From Pseudoalteromonas gelatinilytica (lineage in GTDB: Bacteria; Pseudomonadota; Gammaproteobacteria; Enterobacterales; Alteromonadaceae): a stretch of 64,000 bases of DNA. This document shows positions 27,591 through 36,929 of the stretch, piece by piece. How positions within the stretch are numbered: position 1 is the stretch's first letter; the number at the start of each line of letters is the position of its first letter. Both the position numbers and the translations under genes were made by a program. The stretch covers positions 1 through 64,000 of the forward strand of contig NZ_LRRU01000016.1 in the NCBI RefSeq assembly GCF_001641615.1, given 5' to 3'. The notes below the pieces were generated by a model. That model was given only the letters and a program-made list of their open reading frames with translations. It made no database searches and was not told the origin of the DNA.

Positions 27591-28129
27591 CGCTTTTCAT
27601 CTAATAGCGTAACTAACATTTGCTCAATGTTTTTTGCGCTATACGTAAGTGAACGCAGCAATTCTAACTGGCTATCTTCAGCTTGATGCTCAGGTTTTGC
27701 ACTGCTGCTTTGAGTCATCTCATCTTTTTGCTTCAAGATTGCTTCGCGAAACGCCTCTGCATCAACCACTCCGAGCAATGATACCAATGCCCCTTGCCCT
27801 GATTGACCTGCCGTTTCAAAGCTCAGTCGATAAAGGCCAAATTGACGCATCAATGGACCTTGGCTAAGTGCCACATCGGTTATTTTTTCAAGGGGGATCG
27901 ATTTTTCTTCTTTAAAGAAGACACCGCGTTTTACCACTAACTTACGTGTTAACAACGTGGCTGACATCGCCGCCAAAATACGCCCTGCCACTAGCCAGAT
28001 TATTAACGCAACAATGGGAATGAAAGGGATACCTACCATACTAATCACACAGGTAAAAATACCCAGTAATAACCAATACTGTTTTACTTTTGGATCAAAG
28101 CTGGCACTCAATAAACTGGTTTCTGTCAT
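27587..28129 (-). CDS. Bacterial PH-domain (YdbS-like) membrane protein
   Basis: The 180-aa protein has two adjacent membrane helices (LLLGIFTCVISMVGIPFIPI and VALIIWLVAGRILAAMS), then a bacterial PH-like domain (bPH2) with LTRKLVVKRGVFFKEEKSIP and ITDVALSQGPLMRQFGLYRL. The C-terminal 45 residues are charged and helical. The start is one of two adjacent ATGs; the second (28129) has the better spacing from AAGGAG. It is a single gene between the rhodanese and the pullulanase terminator. Function is unknown for this family. Confidence 0.85.
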   Translation of the reverse strand: MTETSLLSASFDPKVKQYWLLLGIFTCVISMVGIPFIPIVALIIWLVAGRILAAMSATLLTRKLVVKRGVFFKEEKSIPLEKITDVALSQGPLMRQFGLYRLSFETAGQSGQGALVSLLGVVDAEAFREAILKQKDEMTQSSSAKPEHQAEDSQLELLRSLTYSAKNIEQMLVTLLDEKR

Positions 28130-28182
28130 CATAGGCTCCTTGATAGAGAGTTATGACAATATACAAACTTTTCATTAAACAC

Positions 28183-28210
28183 AAAAAAAGCCGAGCAAAA
28201 GCCCGGCTTA
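28183..28210 (-). terminator. Intrinsic terminator after pullulanase
   Basis: On the minus strand AAGCCGGGC-TTTT-GCTCGGCTT (one G-U pair) is followed by a run of five T. It begins about 19 nt past the pullulanase stop and ends the TonB receptor-pullulanase transcript. Confidence 0.9.
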
Positions 28211-28228
28211 AGGGTACTGCAGGGAAAG

Positions 28229-31200
28229 CTATTCCACTGCTTCAACCGTCACTGTTAATTTACTCAGATCAGGTCCTTGCACTGTAAAACGATAATCGCC
28301 AGCAGCTGCAATACTCAGGGCGATATTGGCGCCAACGGCTTCTAATAAAGCGGCTTCGCCAAGTACAGCAACAGGGGCATCACCACTGCCGCCATAATCT
28401 ACGGTACTCCAATCTTCAGAAGCGACTTTGAACTCATAGTCACCAGCTTCTAAGGTCATGGTGGTACTGTACATCGCATCACCAGCATAAATTAGTGGGT
28501 TATCTGTGCCCCAACCATTAACGCTTCCGCGTAAGTACACCTGAGTTGCGCCAAACATTTCTGCATTAAATACACTCATGAGTGGCTCTTCAAGGTTGCT
28601 GGCATCAAACACAAACTGATATTGACCATCGCTTGCAATATCCATTGTCATGTTTGCACCTTTTACTGCGAGCAGTTTTTCTGTACCCACAATGACTGCC
28701 GCGCTACTTTCACCTGAGCCATAATCCACCGTGCTCCAGTCACTTGAAGCCACTTTGAATTCATAGCTACCTGCGGTTAACTGTTTAGTGAAGGTATAAA
28801 TGCCTTTACCTTGATACATCAACTCATCACTGGTACCCCAATCGTTTAAGCTACCACGTACATAAATTGGCGTGCCAACAAATGGCTCTTCGTTATAGAC
28901 CTTAAGCACAGGGTTATCGGTGTCTGTGGCATCGAATGAGAATACATAAATAGCATCCATTGCCGCCGTAAAGGTCATATTAGCGCCACTGCGTGTTAGC
29001 GGCTCATCTTCACCTTCGATCACTTCAGCAACATCGGCAGAAAGCGCACCAAAATCAACGGTAGACCAATCTTCAGAAGCCACTTTAAACTCATAGCTGC
29101 CTGCTGTTAGAGGAATCGCAATTTTGTACTCGCCATTACCCACATATTCAAAGCTATTTGCCGTACCCCAGTCGTTTAACGAGCCACGAACATAAACTGT
29201 TGTGCTACCAAATGGTACGATATCAGGTGCCCCCACAGTCGCATCCGCACTTAGGCCTTCGCCTTGAGCATCACCTTGTGGTTTCACAAACACAGCAACA
29301 GTATATGGCGGAACATTAAAGGTACCTTCGCCCTCACCAGCTATAAAGCTTGCCGCTGACATACTAGAGTCAACACTCGCTTTTAAAACAGGATGAAGCT
29401 CAAAACCCGCAGCCGTTGATACCGTATGCGATAAGCTTTGCTCAGTGCCGTTCATCACCACGACAATGGCATCGTATTGGCTATCTAGGTCAGTTAAACC
29501 AACGCCATCATCGATACTCATCACGACTAAGCCTTGCTGTTGACGCTTACCAATATTGTGGAAGCCAACGCGGTCTAAGATATCTTGCTCTGTGGTTAAA
29601 CTAAATAATGGGCTGGCACTACGAATTGCTAAGAACTCAGTAAATATATTACTTGCGTACTCAATGTCGCTAGCCATCGCTTGCGCATTCGTATTTGCTG
29701 AAATAGGTGCTATTTCACCCCACTTCGCTTGGTTATCTTGCGCAGGCGGTAAACCTACATTCCAGTTGTTGGTTTCTTTACTGAAATCAACAAAGTTGAA
29801 CCAATCACCAGAATCATAGCTGTTACGATCCATTGATTTAGAACGCAGCATATCAGCACCCATTTGCATAAATGGAATACCTTGGCTCATCAGCGGCATA
29901 GCTAAAGCCATATTGTGAACACGCACACGATCTTCAATACTTAAGTTAGTGCCATGTTTATATTGCAGCTGATCCCATAGTGTTTCGTTATCATGCTTAG
30001 AGACATAGTTAATGCTGTCAGCTGGATCGAGTGCATAAGCCGCAGGCTGACCACCCCAACTAAAGCTACTGCCTTTTGCTGAATTACCTTTAAAGTCTTT
30101 AAGAATGTAGTTTTGTAAGTTACCTGCCAGTGATAAACGCAACGTATCTTGCTCAGATAAATTGCCATCTGTGGCATTATTACTAAAGAACGCACCGCCG
30201 CGAATTGCCTCACGGATACGGTCATTAAAGGTACCTACTTCAGTGCCTGCCATATCCATTTGTTTAGCTTGCACAAATAAACGGTTATCTGCGACTTCAC
30301 CAAAGTTCCACCCTTCACCGTAAAAGTAGGTATCAGGGTCAACCGCTTGTACTGCACTAAGCGCGGTCATAATTGATGCTTTTGGCATATGCCCCATCAC
30401 ATCAAAGCGGAAGCTATCGTAACCAAAATCACGAGCTAGAATCACCATAGAATCAGCAACAAACTTATCCATCATGACATGTTCTGTTGCTGTATTTTCA
30501 CAACAGGTTGAGCGCTCGATATCGCCTGATGTTTCGTTATATCTGTGGTAGTAACCTGGTACCAGTTTATCGAAGACTGATTTATCCCAAACACCTGATG
30601 AGGTCGTGTGGTTATAAACAACATCAAGCACGACACGTAAACCAATTTCTTGTAAAGACTGGATCATCGCACGCGTTTCTTTGACTCGTGCAATACCTTC
30701 AGGTGATGAAGCGTAAGAGCCTTCAGGCGCAATAAAATGATGCGGATCATAACCCCAGTTAAAGCTATCAACACCACGCATTGCATTAGCAAGTGCTTGA
30801 GCATCATCAGAGCCAGGTAGGTATGACGCCATTAAATCAACTATCAATGCACTCTTATCTTCGGTTTTACATGCATCGGCATCATCGTCAATGCGGCTAC
30901 ATAAATCACCTAAGGTCGCAGTGATATCAACACGCTGACTGACATCTTCATCTATAGTGCCAATATCTGTCAGTGGCAGTAAATGGAAATGGGTTAAACC
31001 ATTATCTGCTAGCTTTTTAAGATGTTGCATTGGTGCGCTATCAAGCTCAGTAAACGCAAGATACTTACCACGGTTTGCTTCACTGACTGTTTCATCACGC
31101 ACACTAAAATCACGCACATGACCTTCATAAATTACCGCTTGCTCAGGGTAATCAATCGTTGGCACCATACGCTCATCCCAGCCAGTCGGTTTAGAATCTT

Positions 31201-32545
31201 CATCATCAAGGTTAATTAGTTGGCTATATAAACCATTGGTTGAAACGTTTAATGAATAAGGATCTGTGCTCCATAAGCTTTCAATTTTCTTAGTCGTCGG
31301 ATGATAAACATCAAACATGAAACGGTAGTAATGGCGATCGTGACTGATATCGACATTGCTAGACCAAATACCCGTTGCGCTATCAAAGGTCATAGCAAGT
31401 TGTTCAAGCTCTGTTTTATTAGCATCATAAAGCGCTAATTTCATATTGCTTGCAGTCGGTGCCCATACCGACACATCAATACCATTATTGGCGTAATGCA
31501 CACCTAGTTGTGCTTCATTAGCGTCACTTTCGCCACTGGTGTATAAGTCATCAAGGGCTTTAGCGGTTTGCACATAAGTGGCTTCTGTTAGCTTGCCATC
31601 AGCATCATAGCCCGCAACAACTAATTGTTGTTTAATAAGCTCTTTTGCAGCGGCTGCATCCCAGCTACCTTGGTACGCATTCCATCCAGCAAGGTGTGGT
31701 ACTTTAGCGATTTGCTCATCGCTTAAAGATGTCGATGTAAGCTCAACCACTTGACCATTTAGCTCACCGGTATCTTCATCGACAGCTAAATCAGCACTGC
31801 TTGAAGAGTGTAATTTAATGATACTTGTCAGCTCATTACTTGGCTGATAAATCACAGTAGATAAATCAATCCAATGCGCTGAGGCACCAGAAATACTCAC
31901 TGGACGCTCACCTAAGCTTATAATTGGATATTCAAATACTGATGGTTCACCATGAATGGTAAAGTTCATACGTTGGAACTTTTCATCGTCCTGCATCAAT
32001 GGCATTTTTAAATCGACATCACCAAACGCTTTGCCAGACCCTTCTGTGCCAATATGCACGATAAAGTTAGCACACTCGTTGTAACCCTCTTTTAGTTTTA
32101 CAATCCAGTACGCGCCATAGTTAGGATCAATACCATCGTATTCATGACCATTTGCCCAATCAGTGGCATCAAACGGCGCTGCGTACGCATCACAGTCATC
32201 GTTATTCCATGAGTGTAATCGATAGCCTTCGTAGGCATCATCACTGGTGCGGTTATAGAATAAGATGGCTTCGTCATCTGCAGGGAAAACCACAGGATCA
32301 GGCAAAGTGGGATCAGCGCCTACTACGCAGCTCTCATTATTCTCATCGGGTACCGTTGGTGCCGGACAACTAATCGGTGGTGGATCAACACATTCAGTCC
32401 CTGCTTCATTGGGAACTTGCGGGACACTACAGGTCAATAAAACTTGCCCAGAATCTATATCGTTACTTGCGCCACCACCACATGCTGCTAGCAATACCAT
32501 GCTACATGCAATCAGTAAGCGGCTAAAATTAGCTATTATTTTCAT
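28229..32545 (-). CDS. Secreted lipoprotein pullulanase (GH13) with three C-terminal repeat domains
   Basis: Debranching enzyme cutting alpha-1,6 links in pullulan, starch or glycogen. 1438 aa. Lipobox LAAC (Cys22) marks it as a surface lipoprotein. A short cysteine/proline linker (residues 39-75), a pullulanase-type N-terminal carbohydrate domain (90-200) and a CBM48-like domain (about 345-440) precede the GH13 barrel. The barrel shows FNWGYDP (595), DVVYNH (641), nucleophile Asp715 in FRFDVMGH, acid/base Glu744 in YGEGW and Asp852 in KHDNETLW. Three roughly 105-aa repeats with the motif VRGSLNDWG...FKVASEDWSTVD start near 1112, 1222 and 1331 and probably bind glucan. It is 22 nt downstream of the TonB receptor gene, so one operon. 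Confidence 0.94.
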   Translation of the reverse strand: MKIIANFSRLLIACSMVLLAACGGGASNDIDSGQVLLTCSVPQVPNEAGTECVDPPPISCPAPTVPDENNESCVVGADPTLPDPVVFPADDEAILFYNRTSDDAYEGYRLHSWNNDDCDAYAAPFDATDWANGHEYDGIDPNYGAYWIVKLKEGYNECANFIVHIGTEGSGKAFGDVDLKMPLMQDDEKFQRMNFTIHGEPSVFEYPIISLGERPVSISGASAHWIDLSTVIYQPSNELTSIIKLHSSSSADLAVDEDTGELNGQVVELTSTSLSDEQIAKVPHLAGWNAYQGSWDAAAAKELIKQQLVVAGYDADGKLTEATYVQTAKALDDLYTSGESDANEAQLGVHYANNGIDVSVWAPTASNMKLALYDANKTELEQLAMTFDSATGIWSSNVDISHDRHYYRFMFDVYHPTTKKIESLWSTDPYSLNVSTNGLYSQLINLDDEDSKPTGWDERMVPTIDYPEQAVIYEGHVRDFSVRDETVSEANRGKYLAFTELDSAPMQHLKKLADNGLTHFHLLPLTDIGTIDEDVSQRVDITATLGDLCSRIDDDADACKTEDKSALIVDLMASYLPGSDDAQALANAMRGVDSFNWGYDPHHFIAPEGSYASSPEGIARVKETRAMIQSLQEIGLRVVLDVVYNHTTSSGVWDKSVFDKLVPGYYHRYNETSGDIERSTCCENTATEHVMMDKFVADSMVILARDFGYDSFRFDVMGHMPKASIMTALSAVQAVDPDTYFYGEGWNFGEVADNRLFVQAKQMDMAGTEVGTFNDRIREAIRGGAFFSNNATDGNLSEQDTLRLSLAGNLQNYILKDFKGNSAKGSSFSWGGQPAAYALDPADSINYVSKHDNETLWDQLQYKHGTNLSIEDRVRVHNMALAMPLMSQGIPFMQMGADMLRSKSMDRNSYDSGDWFNFVDFSKETNNWNVGLPPAQDNQAKWGEIAPISANTNAQAMASDIEYASNIFTEFLAIRSASPLFSLTTEQDILDRVGFHNIGKRQQQGLVVMSIDDGVGLTDLDSQYDAIVVVMNGTEQSLSHTVSTAAGFELHPVLKASVDSSMSAASFIAGEGEGTFNVPPYTVAVFVKPQGDAQGEGLSADATVGAPDIVPFGSTTVYVRGSLNDWGTANSFEYVGNGEYKIAIPLTAGSYEFKVASEDWSTVDFGALSADVAEVIEGEDEPLTRSGANMTFTAAMDAIYVFSFDATDTDNPVLKVYNEEPFVGTPIYVRGSLNDWGTSDELMYQGKGIYTFTKQLTAGSYEFKVASSDWSTVDYGSGESSAAVIVGTEKLLAVKGANMTMDIASDGQYQFVFDASNLEEPLMSVFNAEMFGATQVYLRGSVNGWGTDNPLIYAGDAMYSTTMTLEAGDYEFKVASEDWSTVDYGGSGDAPVAVLGEAALLEAVGANIALSIAAAGDYRFTVQGPDLSKLTVTVEAVE

Positions 32546-32567
32546 ATTATTATCTCCAGCTTACTGA

Positions 32568-35462
32568 TCAATGGTTATAGGTAAAACCTAGATAAAACTG
32601 ACGACCAAAGAATTGCGTGGTGCCTGTTTTACTGGTTGTTCCAAAGTAGCTTTGTGTAGGTTCATCAGTTAAGTTATTCACTTGTAATAACATGCCGAAT
32701 GAATCTGTGAACTGATACGATGTTTGGAAATCGATAACTGTTTCCGCATCAAAGTTCACCACTTGCTCATTGACAGCAACTTGCTCTGAAACGAAATCAT
32801 CGCGATAACGCACATTCAAACGTGTTTCAAAGTTTTCATAGCTGTAAAAAAGAGTGCCGTTAAAGACATTATTTGACAGGCCAGGCAAGTCTTGCGATAC
32901 AGAATCACCACCTAAATCGGTAATAGATTGCACCTCACTCTCGGTATACGAGTAACTGGCGTTAATACCTAGGCCTTCAAACGGTGAGGGTAAGAAAGAG
33001 AAAACTTGCGTATAGGCAAGCTCAATACCGCGAATATAACCGCCTTTGGCATTGTTAACCGCAGTGGTGTACACACCATTTGTGGTTTCGATTTGCTCAC
33101 CACTGACAGGGTCAACAATGTATTCTGGTACGTTAAAACCATTACCCTTAAAATCAAAGTTCTCTATAGCTACCGTATCTATGAATGAGTCGATATTCTT
33201 ATAAAACGCAGCAACTACCAGTGCACCATCGGTGTCTTCAAAGTATTGCTCGTAGGAGATATCGTATTGATCAGCATAGAAAGGTTTTAAGAATGGGTTA
33301 TTAGTACTTGAACCGTTAATTTCGCCGTCATTGTTAACCGATGCACTGGCATCACCCGCTAAACGGTTAATCGGAGCACGTGCCATCACTTTTGCCGCAG
33401 CAAAACGAATTTGTGTCGCGTCACTGACTTTAAAGTTCAGGTTTAATGAAGGCAGGTAATCAGTGTATTTAATGCCTAACACGCTTGGTGCATAAAGGTC
33501 GTTAACAATGCCATTGTCATCGACAATATATTGCGCACCGAGTTGTGGATCGCCACCGACGTTTTCGAGTACCGTCGCAGACTGATCGGTGTCTACTCGG
33601 CGAATACCAATATTACCTGTGACTGGCAGCTTGCCAATTTCGGTATCAATATTAAGCATCAGATAGGCTGACACCACTTCTTCATACACTGAACCACTTT
33701 GTAACATGGTCCATGAGTAGTTAGTGGTATAGCCTTGTGCATCTGGCTCACCATCACCATCTAAGTCAACAACACCATCGGCATTACCCCAGGTTTGTAC
33801 TGGTTGCGGAATACCATTTGGGAACCATGCGTTGAGTGCTTTATCTAAATCTATCGCTAAATATGATGGGAAATAGCTAAACTCGCCTTGCCAATCGACT
33901 ACTGTAGTCATGTCATCAGTAAGACGAAGCGGTGGTTGAGTCGAGGAGAATGCACCGTCGTTACCGTATTCAAATACAGAGCGATTATTGCTGTACTCAC
34001 GGTCTGAATAACGAGCACCAAATTCAATTGAGCTAAACCAGTTATTCTCTAACTCATATTTAAAATCGAGTCGAAATGCTTTTACTTCATCTTCATTTTC
34101 ATACGGATAAATACCGTATTTACTCACCATAACTCGGTCAATATCGCTAAATGCGTCTGCTTGGTTAAAGCCGACATCAGGCAAATTTAAGCCGTTCAAT
34201 TGATAGTTAAGCGATACATTGGTATCGAACACTGGGTTCTCAACGGTAGCATCTTCTGCTACCAATGCCCAAAGTAAACCATTACGGAAATTACTCTTAG
34301 CACGTGATAGCGACACATCAGCATTGACGTTCAAACGCTCAGTAATTTGCCAATCGGCATTAATGCCGTAGCTGTCTACTTCATCAAAGTCTTGGTTATC
34401 ATCATTAACGATTTCAACACGGGTAAAGCTATTTGATGTGCGGTTAATCGCACCACCAATCACCGCATTACCGTCAAGTACTGGATTAGCATACACCGCA
34501 GACGGACCACCAAACTTAACCCGAAAACCACGGGCAAATGATTCGCTATCAAAACGCGATAAAAACGCATCCCCTTTTAGTTTAAAGTTATCGGTTGGCG
34601 CCCATTCAATTGAGGTTAAATAACCATTACGGGTTTCTTCACCACCTAAATGCTGAAGCTCAAACCCTTCACTGATGTATTCATTAGCAGGGTTATCAGC
34701 TGGGCCATCGATATCATTGGCCAGCCCATCAACATCTTTATTACCGTTATAAGCAAAACCGATAAATTGCGTCGCCACACTCGGCTGGAATAAGCGCGCG
34801 TAACCTAGTGCGACACCTAGCGTATCGTCAAGAAACTTGCCTTGGTAAGAAAAACTAATACGGTCGCCATATTCGGTGGCATCAAATACCTCTGAGGCAC
34901 GGTCGTTATACATACCGCGCACATTCGCGGTAAATTTGTGTTGCTGATCATTATCCAAAGGGCTTGCTGTTTGTAGCTCGACTGTACCCGCGACGCCCCC
35001 TTCAATGAGCGATGCCTTAGGCGACTTGAAGACCGCCGCTGAGCTGATTAACTCAGACGGATATTGGTCAAACTCAATACTACGGCTACCACTGGTAGAT
35101 ACTTGCTCACGACCATTTAATGTCGAAAAAACAAAGCCACCAGATAAACCGCGAATGTTGATTTCGGCAGCTTGACCACCGGTACGTACCGCCGAGATCC
35201 CCGGTAGACGTGTTAATGCATCAGCCATAGATACATCAGGTAATGCCCCTAAATCATCGGCTGAAAGTTGCTCAGAGACAGTGTCGCTAAAGCGTTTTTG
35301 ATTTAATGATTGAATTAAGCTGCGACTAAAGCCGCGCACTTCGATTACTTCAAGCTCAGGATCGATTTCCTTTGCTGATGTGCGTTCTTCTTCCGTCGCC
35401 GCCATTGCACTGTTTGCCGCTACTAAAGCTAGCATAAGCGCACTTAGCTTGAATTTCCCCAT
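32568..35462 (-). CDS. TonB-dependent receptor, probable alpha-glucan/maltodextrin uptake
   Basis: The 964-aa outer-membrane transporter has a signal peptide (LSALMLALVAANSAMA), a plug domain (ADALTRLPGISAVRTGG and INIRGLSGGFVFSTLNGREQ) and a 22-strand barrel ending in the aromatic-rich FFGRQFYLGFTYN. The architecture fits the oligosaccharide-type TonB receptors (TIGR01782) common in Alteromonadales and Xanthomonadales. It is first in an operon with a lipoprotein pullulanase, so imported products are likely maltodextrins. A 14-bp LacI-type palindrome overlaps its -35. The same operator occurs at the GH97 gene 15.6 kb away. Confidence 0.93.
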   Translation of the reverse strand: MGKFKLSALMLALVAANSAMAATEEERTSAKEIDPELEVIEVRGFSRSLIQSLNQKRFSDTVSEQLSADDLGALPDVSMADALTRLPGISAVRTGGQAAEINIRGLSGGFVFSTLNGREQVSTSGSRSIEFDQYPSELISSAAVFKSPKASLIEGGVAGTVELQTASPLDNDQQHKFTANVRGMYNDRASEVFDATEYGDRISFSYQGKFLDDTLGVALGYARLFQPSVATQFIGFAYNGNKDVDGLANDIDGPADNPANEYISEGFELQHLGGEETRNGYLTSIEWAPTDNFKLKGDAFLSRFDSESFARGFRVKFGGPSAVYANPVLDGNAVIGGAINRTSNSFTRVEIVNDDNQDFDEVDSYGINADWQITERLNVNADVSLSRAKSNFRNGLLWALVAEDATVENPVFDTNVSLNYQLNGLNLPDVGFNQADAFSDIDRVMVSKYGIYPYENEDEVKAFRLDFKYELENNWFSSIEFGARYSDREYSNNRSVFEYGNDGAFSSTQPPLRLTDDMTTVVDWQGEFSYFPSYLAIDLDKALNAWFPNGIPQPVQTWGNADGVVDLDGDGEPDAQGYTTNYSWTMLQSGSVYEEVVSAYLMLNIDTEIGKLPVTGNIGIRRVDTDQSATVLENVGGDPQLGAQYIVDDNGIVNDLYAPSVLGIKYTDYLPSLNLNFKVSDATQIRFAAAKVMARAPINRLAGDASASVNNDGEINGSSTNNPFLKPFYADQYDISYEQYFEDTDGALVVAAFYKNIDSFIDTVAIENFDFKGNGFNVPEYIVDPVSGEQIETTNGVYTTAVNNAKGGYIRGIELAYTQVFSFLPSPFEGLGINASYSYTESEVQSITDLGGDSVSQDLPGLSNNVFNGTLFYSYENFETRLNVRYRDDFVSEQVAVNEQVVNFDAETVIDFQTSYQFTDSFGMLLQVNNLTDEPTQSYFGTTSKTGTTQFFGRQFYLGFTYNH

Positions 35463-35549
35463 TGGATTTCCACCCTGTTGTCGTTGGAGGTGTTGTATTT
35501 GTGGTTATTGTTGTTGTCAAAAAACAACCAATAAAGTGTAACCAAAAGG

Positions 35550-35578
35550 TAAATATTGTGTGATGAATACGTATGCAA
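35550..35578 (-). promoter_or_regulatory. Promoter of the TonB receptor operon with LacI-type operator
   Basis: On the minus strand TTGCAT (35573-35578), a 17-bp spacer and TATTTA (35550-35555) make a plausible sigma-70 promoter. The near-palindrome TGCATACGTATTCA (35564-35577; plus strand TGAATACGTATGCA) covers the -35. It has the central CG of LacI-family operators. The identical 14-mer lies upstream of the GH97 gene (51170-51183). Confidence 0.75.
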
Positions 35579-35649
35579 TAGGAGCTTGCTGGGGAGAGCA
35601 GCGATCACAACCCTTTTTTATTAGTGATGGAATCGCAATATAGAGGGAT

Positions 35650-36267
35650 TTATAGGGTAATAACGACGCGAACAGCTAAGGCAATAAAGATCACCCCTAG
35701 CAATTTTTCGAGCCATGGATTCGTCTTGGTAAAGCCAAAACGCTTTTTTGATATGTCGGTTAACAGTGCAACAAGTAGATACCAGCCAGTATCAAGCACA
35801 AATACCGTTAAACACATGATTAACCCAACTTGCAAAGTCAGGTTCTCAGGGTCAATAAATTGCGAAAACAGCGCTAAAAAGAACACCGCTAGTTTTGGAT
35901 TTAAAAAGGCAATGGCAAAGCCGTCTTGCAGCGCGCTGCGAGGGCTCGGCTTAGTTTGCTCAACATTCAGTGTTTGCGAGCTGGGTTTAGCTAACAGAAT
36001 ACGAATACCCAAATATGCGAGATAGGCTGCACCGCCATAGACCAGCACTTGATAAAGCGTTGGTAACTGAGTCATCAGCGCACCTAAACCTAGTAACGAG
36101 GCACACGCATAAAAACCAACCCCAATACCATGGCTTAACGCCGCCAACATGCCGTTCTTCATACCGCCATGTAAACTGTGTTTTAAAACCACAGCTAAAC
36201 TCGGCCCCGGCGACATTGCCCCCATCACGCAAATTAAAACTAAACTCAACCACTCAGTTAGTGTCAT
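35650..36267 (-). CDS. LysE/RhtB-family amino-acid exporter
   Basis: The 205-aa inner-membrane protein has six hydrophobic segments and opens with the family signature LVLICVMGAMSPGPSLAVVL (residues about 10-29). LysE/RhtB proteins export amino acids such as lysine, homoserine or threonine by proton exchange; the substrate here is unknown. The start overlaps the stop of a 59-aa gene by one base (TAATG), and that gene follows a DUF3224 gene, so three genes form one operon. Confidence 0.93.
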   Translation of the reverse strand: MTLTEWLSLVLICVMGAMSPGPSLAVVLKHSLHGGMKNGMLAALSHGIGVGFYACASLLGLGALMTQLPTLYQVLVYGGAAYLAYLGIRILLAKPSSQTLNVEQTKPSPRSALQDGFAIAFLNPKLAVFFLALFSQFIDPENLTLQVGLIMCLTVFVLDTGWYLLVALLTDISKKRFGFTKTNPWLEKLLGVIFIALAVRVVITL

Positions 36268-36446
36268 TATTCGTTATTCTCGATTAGTAATAAAACGGAT
36301 GTTATCTGACCATAAACCCCAGTGGCAGTGGTGATTGTTTTCACTTGCCAACCAGCTTGGCCTAATTCGAACACCCGTTGATTTAATGCATCAATATCGA
36401 TGCCGCCGAAAAAGCGCTTCTTTTTAAACTCAACTACTTTTTGCAT
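36267..36446 (-). CDS. Small 59-aa conserved protein (DUF4177-like)
   Basis: A short frame not reached by ordinary length cut-offs: ATG at 36444-36446, 59 codons, stop at 36267-36269. It begins MQKVVEFKKKRFFGGIDIDA and continues LNQRVFELGQAGWQVKTITT, a basic N-terminus followed by an 'LN..G(W)xVk' pattern reminiscent of small DUF4177-like proteins. It starts 1 nt past the DUF3224 stop and overlaps the LysE start, giving strong translational-coupling evidence. Function is unknown. Confidence 0.82.
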   Translation of the reverse strand: MQKVVEFKKKRFFGGIDIDALNQRVFELGQAGWQVKTITTATGVYGQITSVLLLIENNE

Positions 36447-36447
36447 G

Positions 36448-36852
36448 TTAGTCCATCAGTTGGTATTCAAAGTCATAATGATGAATACCCGATTCAATTC
36501 GAATTGCCATTTTACCAGAAAGACCTTCAAGCTCTCCTGCGCCTGAGTCTGGCACCACTTCTAAAATCAATCGGTCAGCACCTTTATCCATGGTGCCAAA
36601 ATGTTGCAGCACAAAACTGCCTTGTTTACCTTCTAAACTACCAACAACTTGTTCTATCGCTACATAACCTGCACTACCTTGAGTTGCAGTTATGGCACTG
36701 AGCATTTCGCCTTGGCTTGTTGCTTCTAAAGGACCTGAAAACTGTTTATCAATCGACATGCGTCCTAAATTTACGCCATCTTTACCTGTTGCATAGCCAC
36801 CAATTGGGTTTAATTTTACGGTGAATTGACCACTGATCGTTGTAGATTCCAT
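36448..36852 (-). CDS. DUF3224 family protein
   Basis: A 134-aa soluble protein with the DUF3224 pattern: GRMSIDKQFSGPLEATSQGE, AGYVAIEQVVGSLEGKQGSF and VLQHFGTMDKGADRLILEVV. The family is predicted to form an allene-oxide-cyclase-like beta barrel. It is first in a tight operon with a 59-aa protein and a LysE exporter. Function is unknown. It is divergent from the ABC exporter gene, with a 77-bp gap. Confidence 0.88.
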   Translation of the reverse strand: MESTTISGQFTVKLNPIGGYATGKDGVNLGRMSIDKQFSGPLEATSQGEMLSAITATQGSAGYVAIEQVVGSLEGKQGSFVLQHFGTMDKGADRLILEVVPDSGAGELEGLSGKMAIRIESGIHHYDFEYQLMD

Positions 36853-36929
36853 ACTAATCCCTTAATAACTGTTGAATTTTAGAGCATTGATAACCATATC
36901 TATACCCTATTCACCAACAAGAATCTAGC

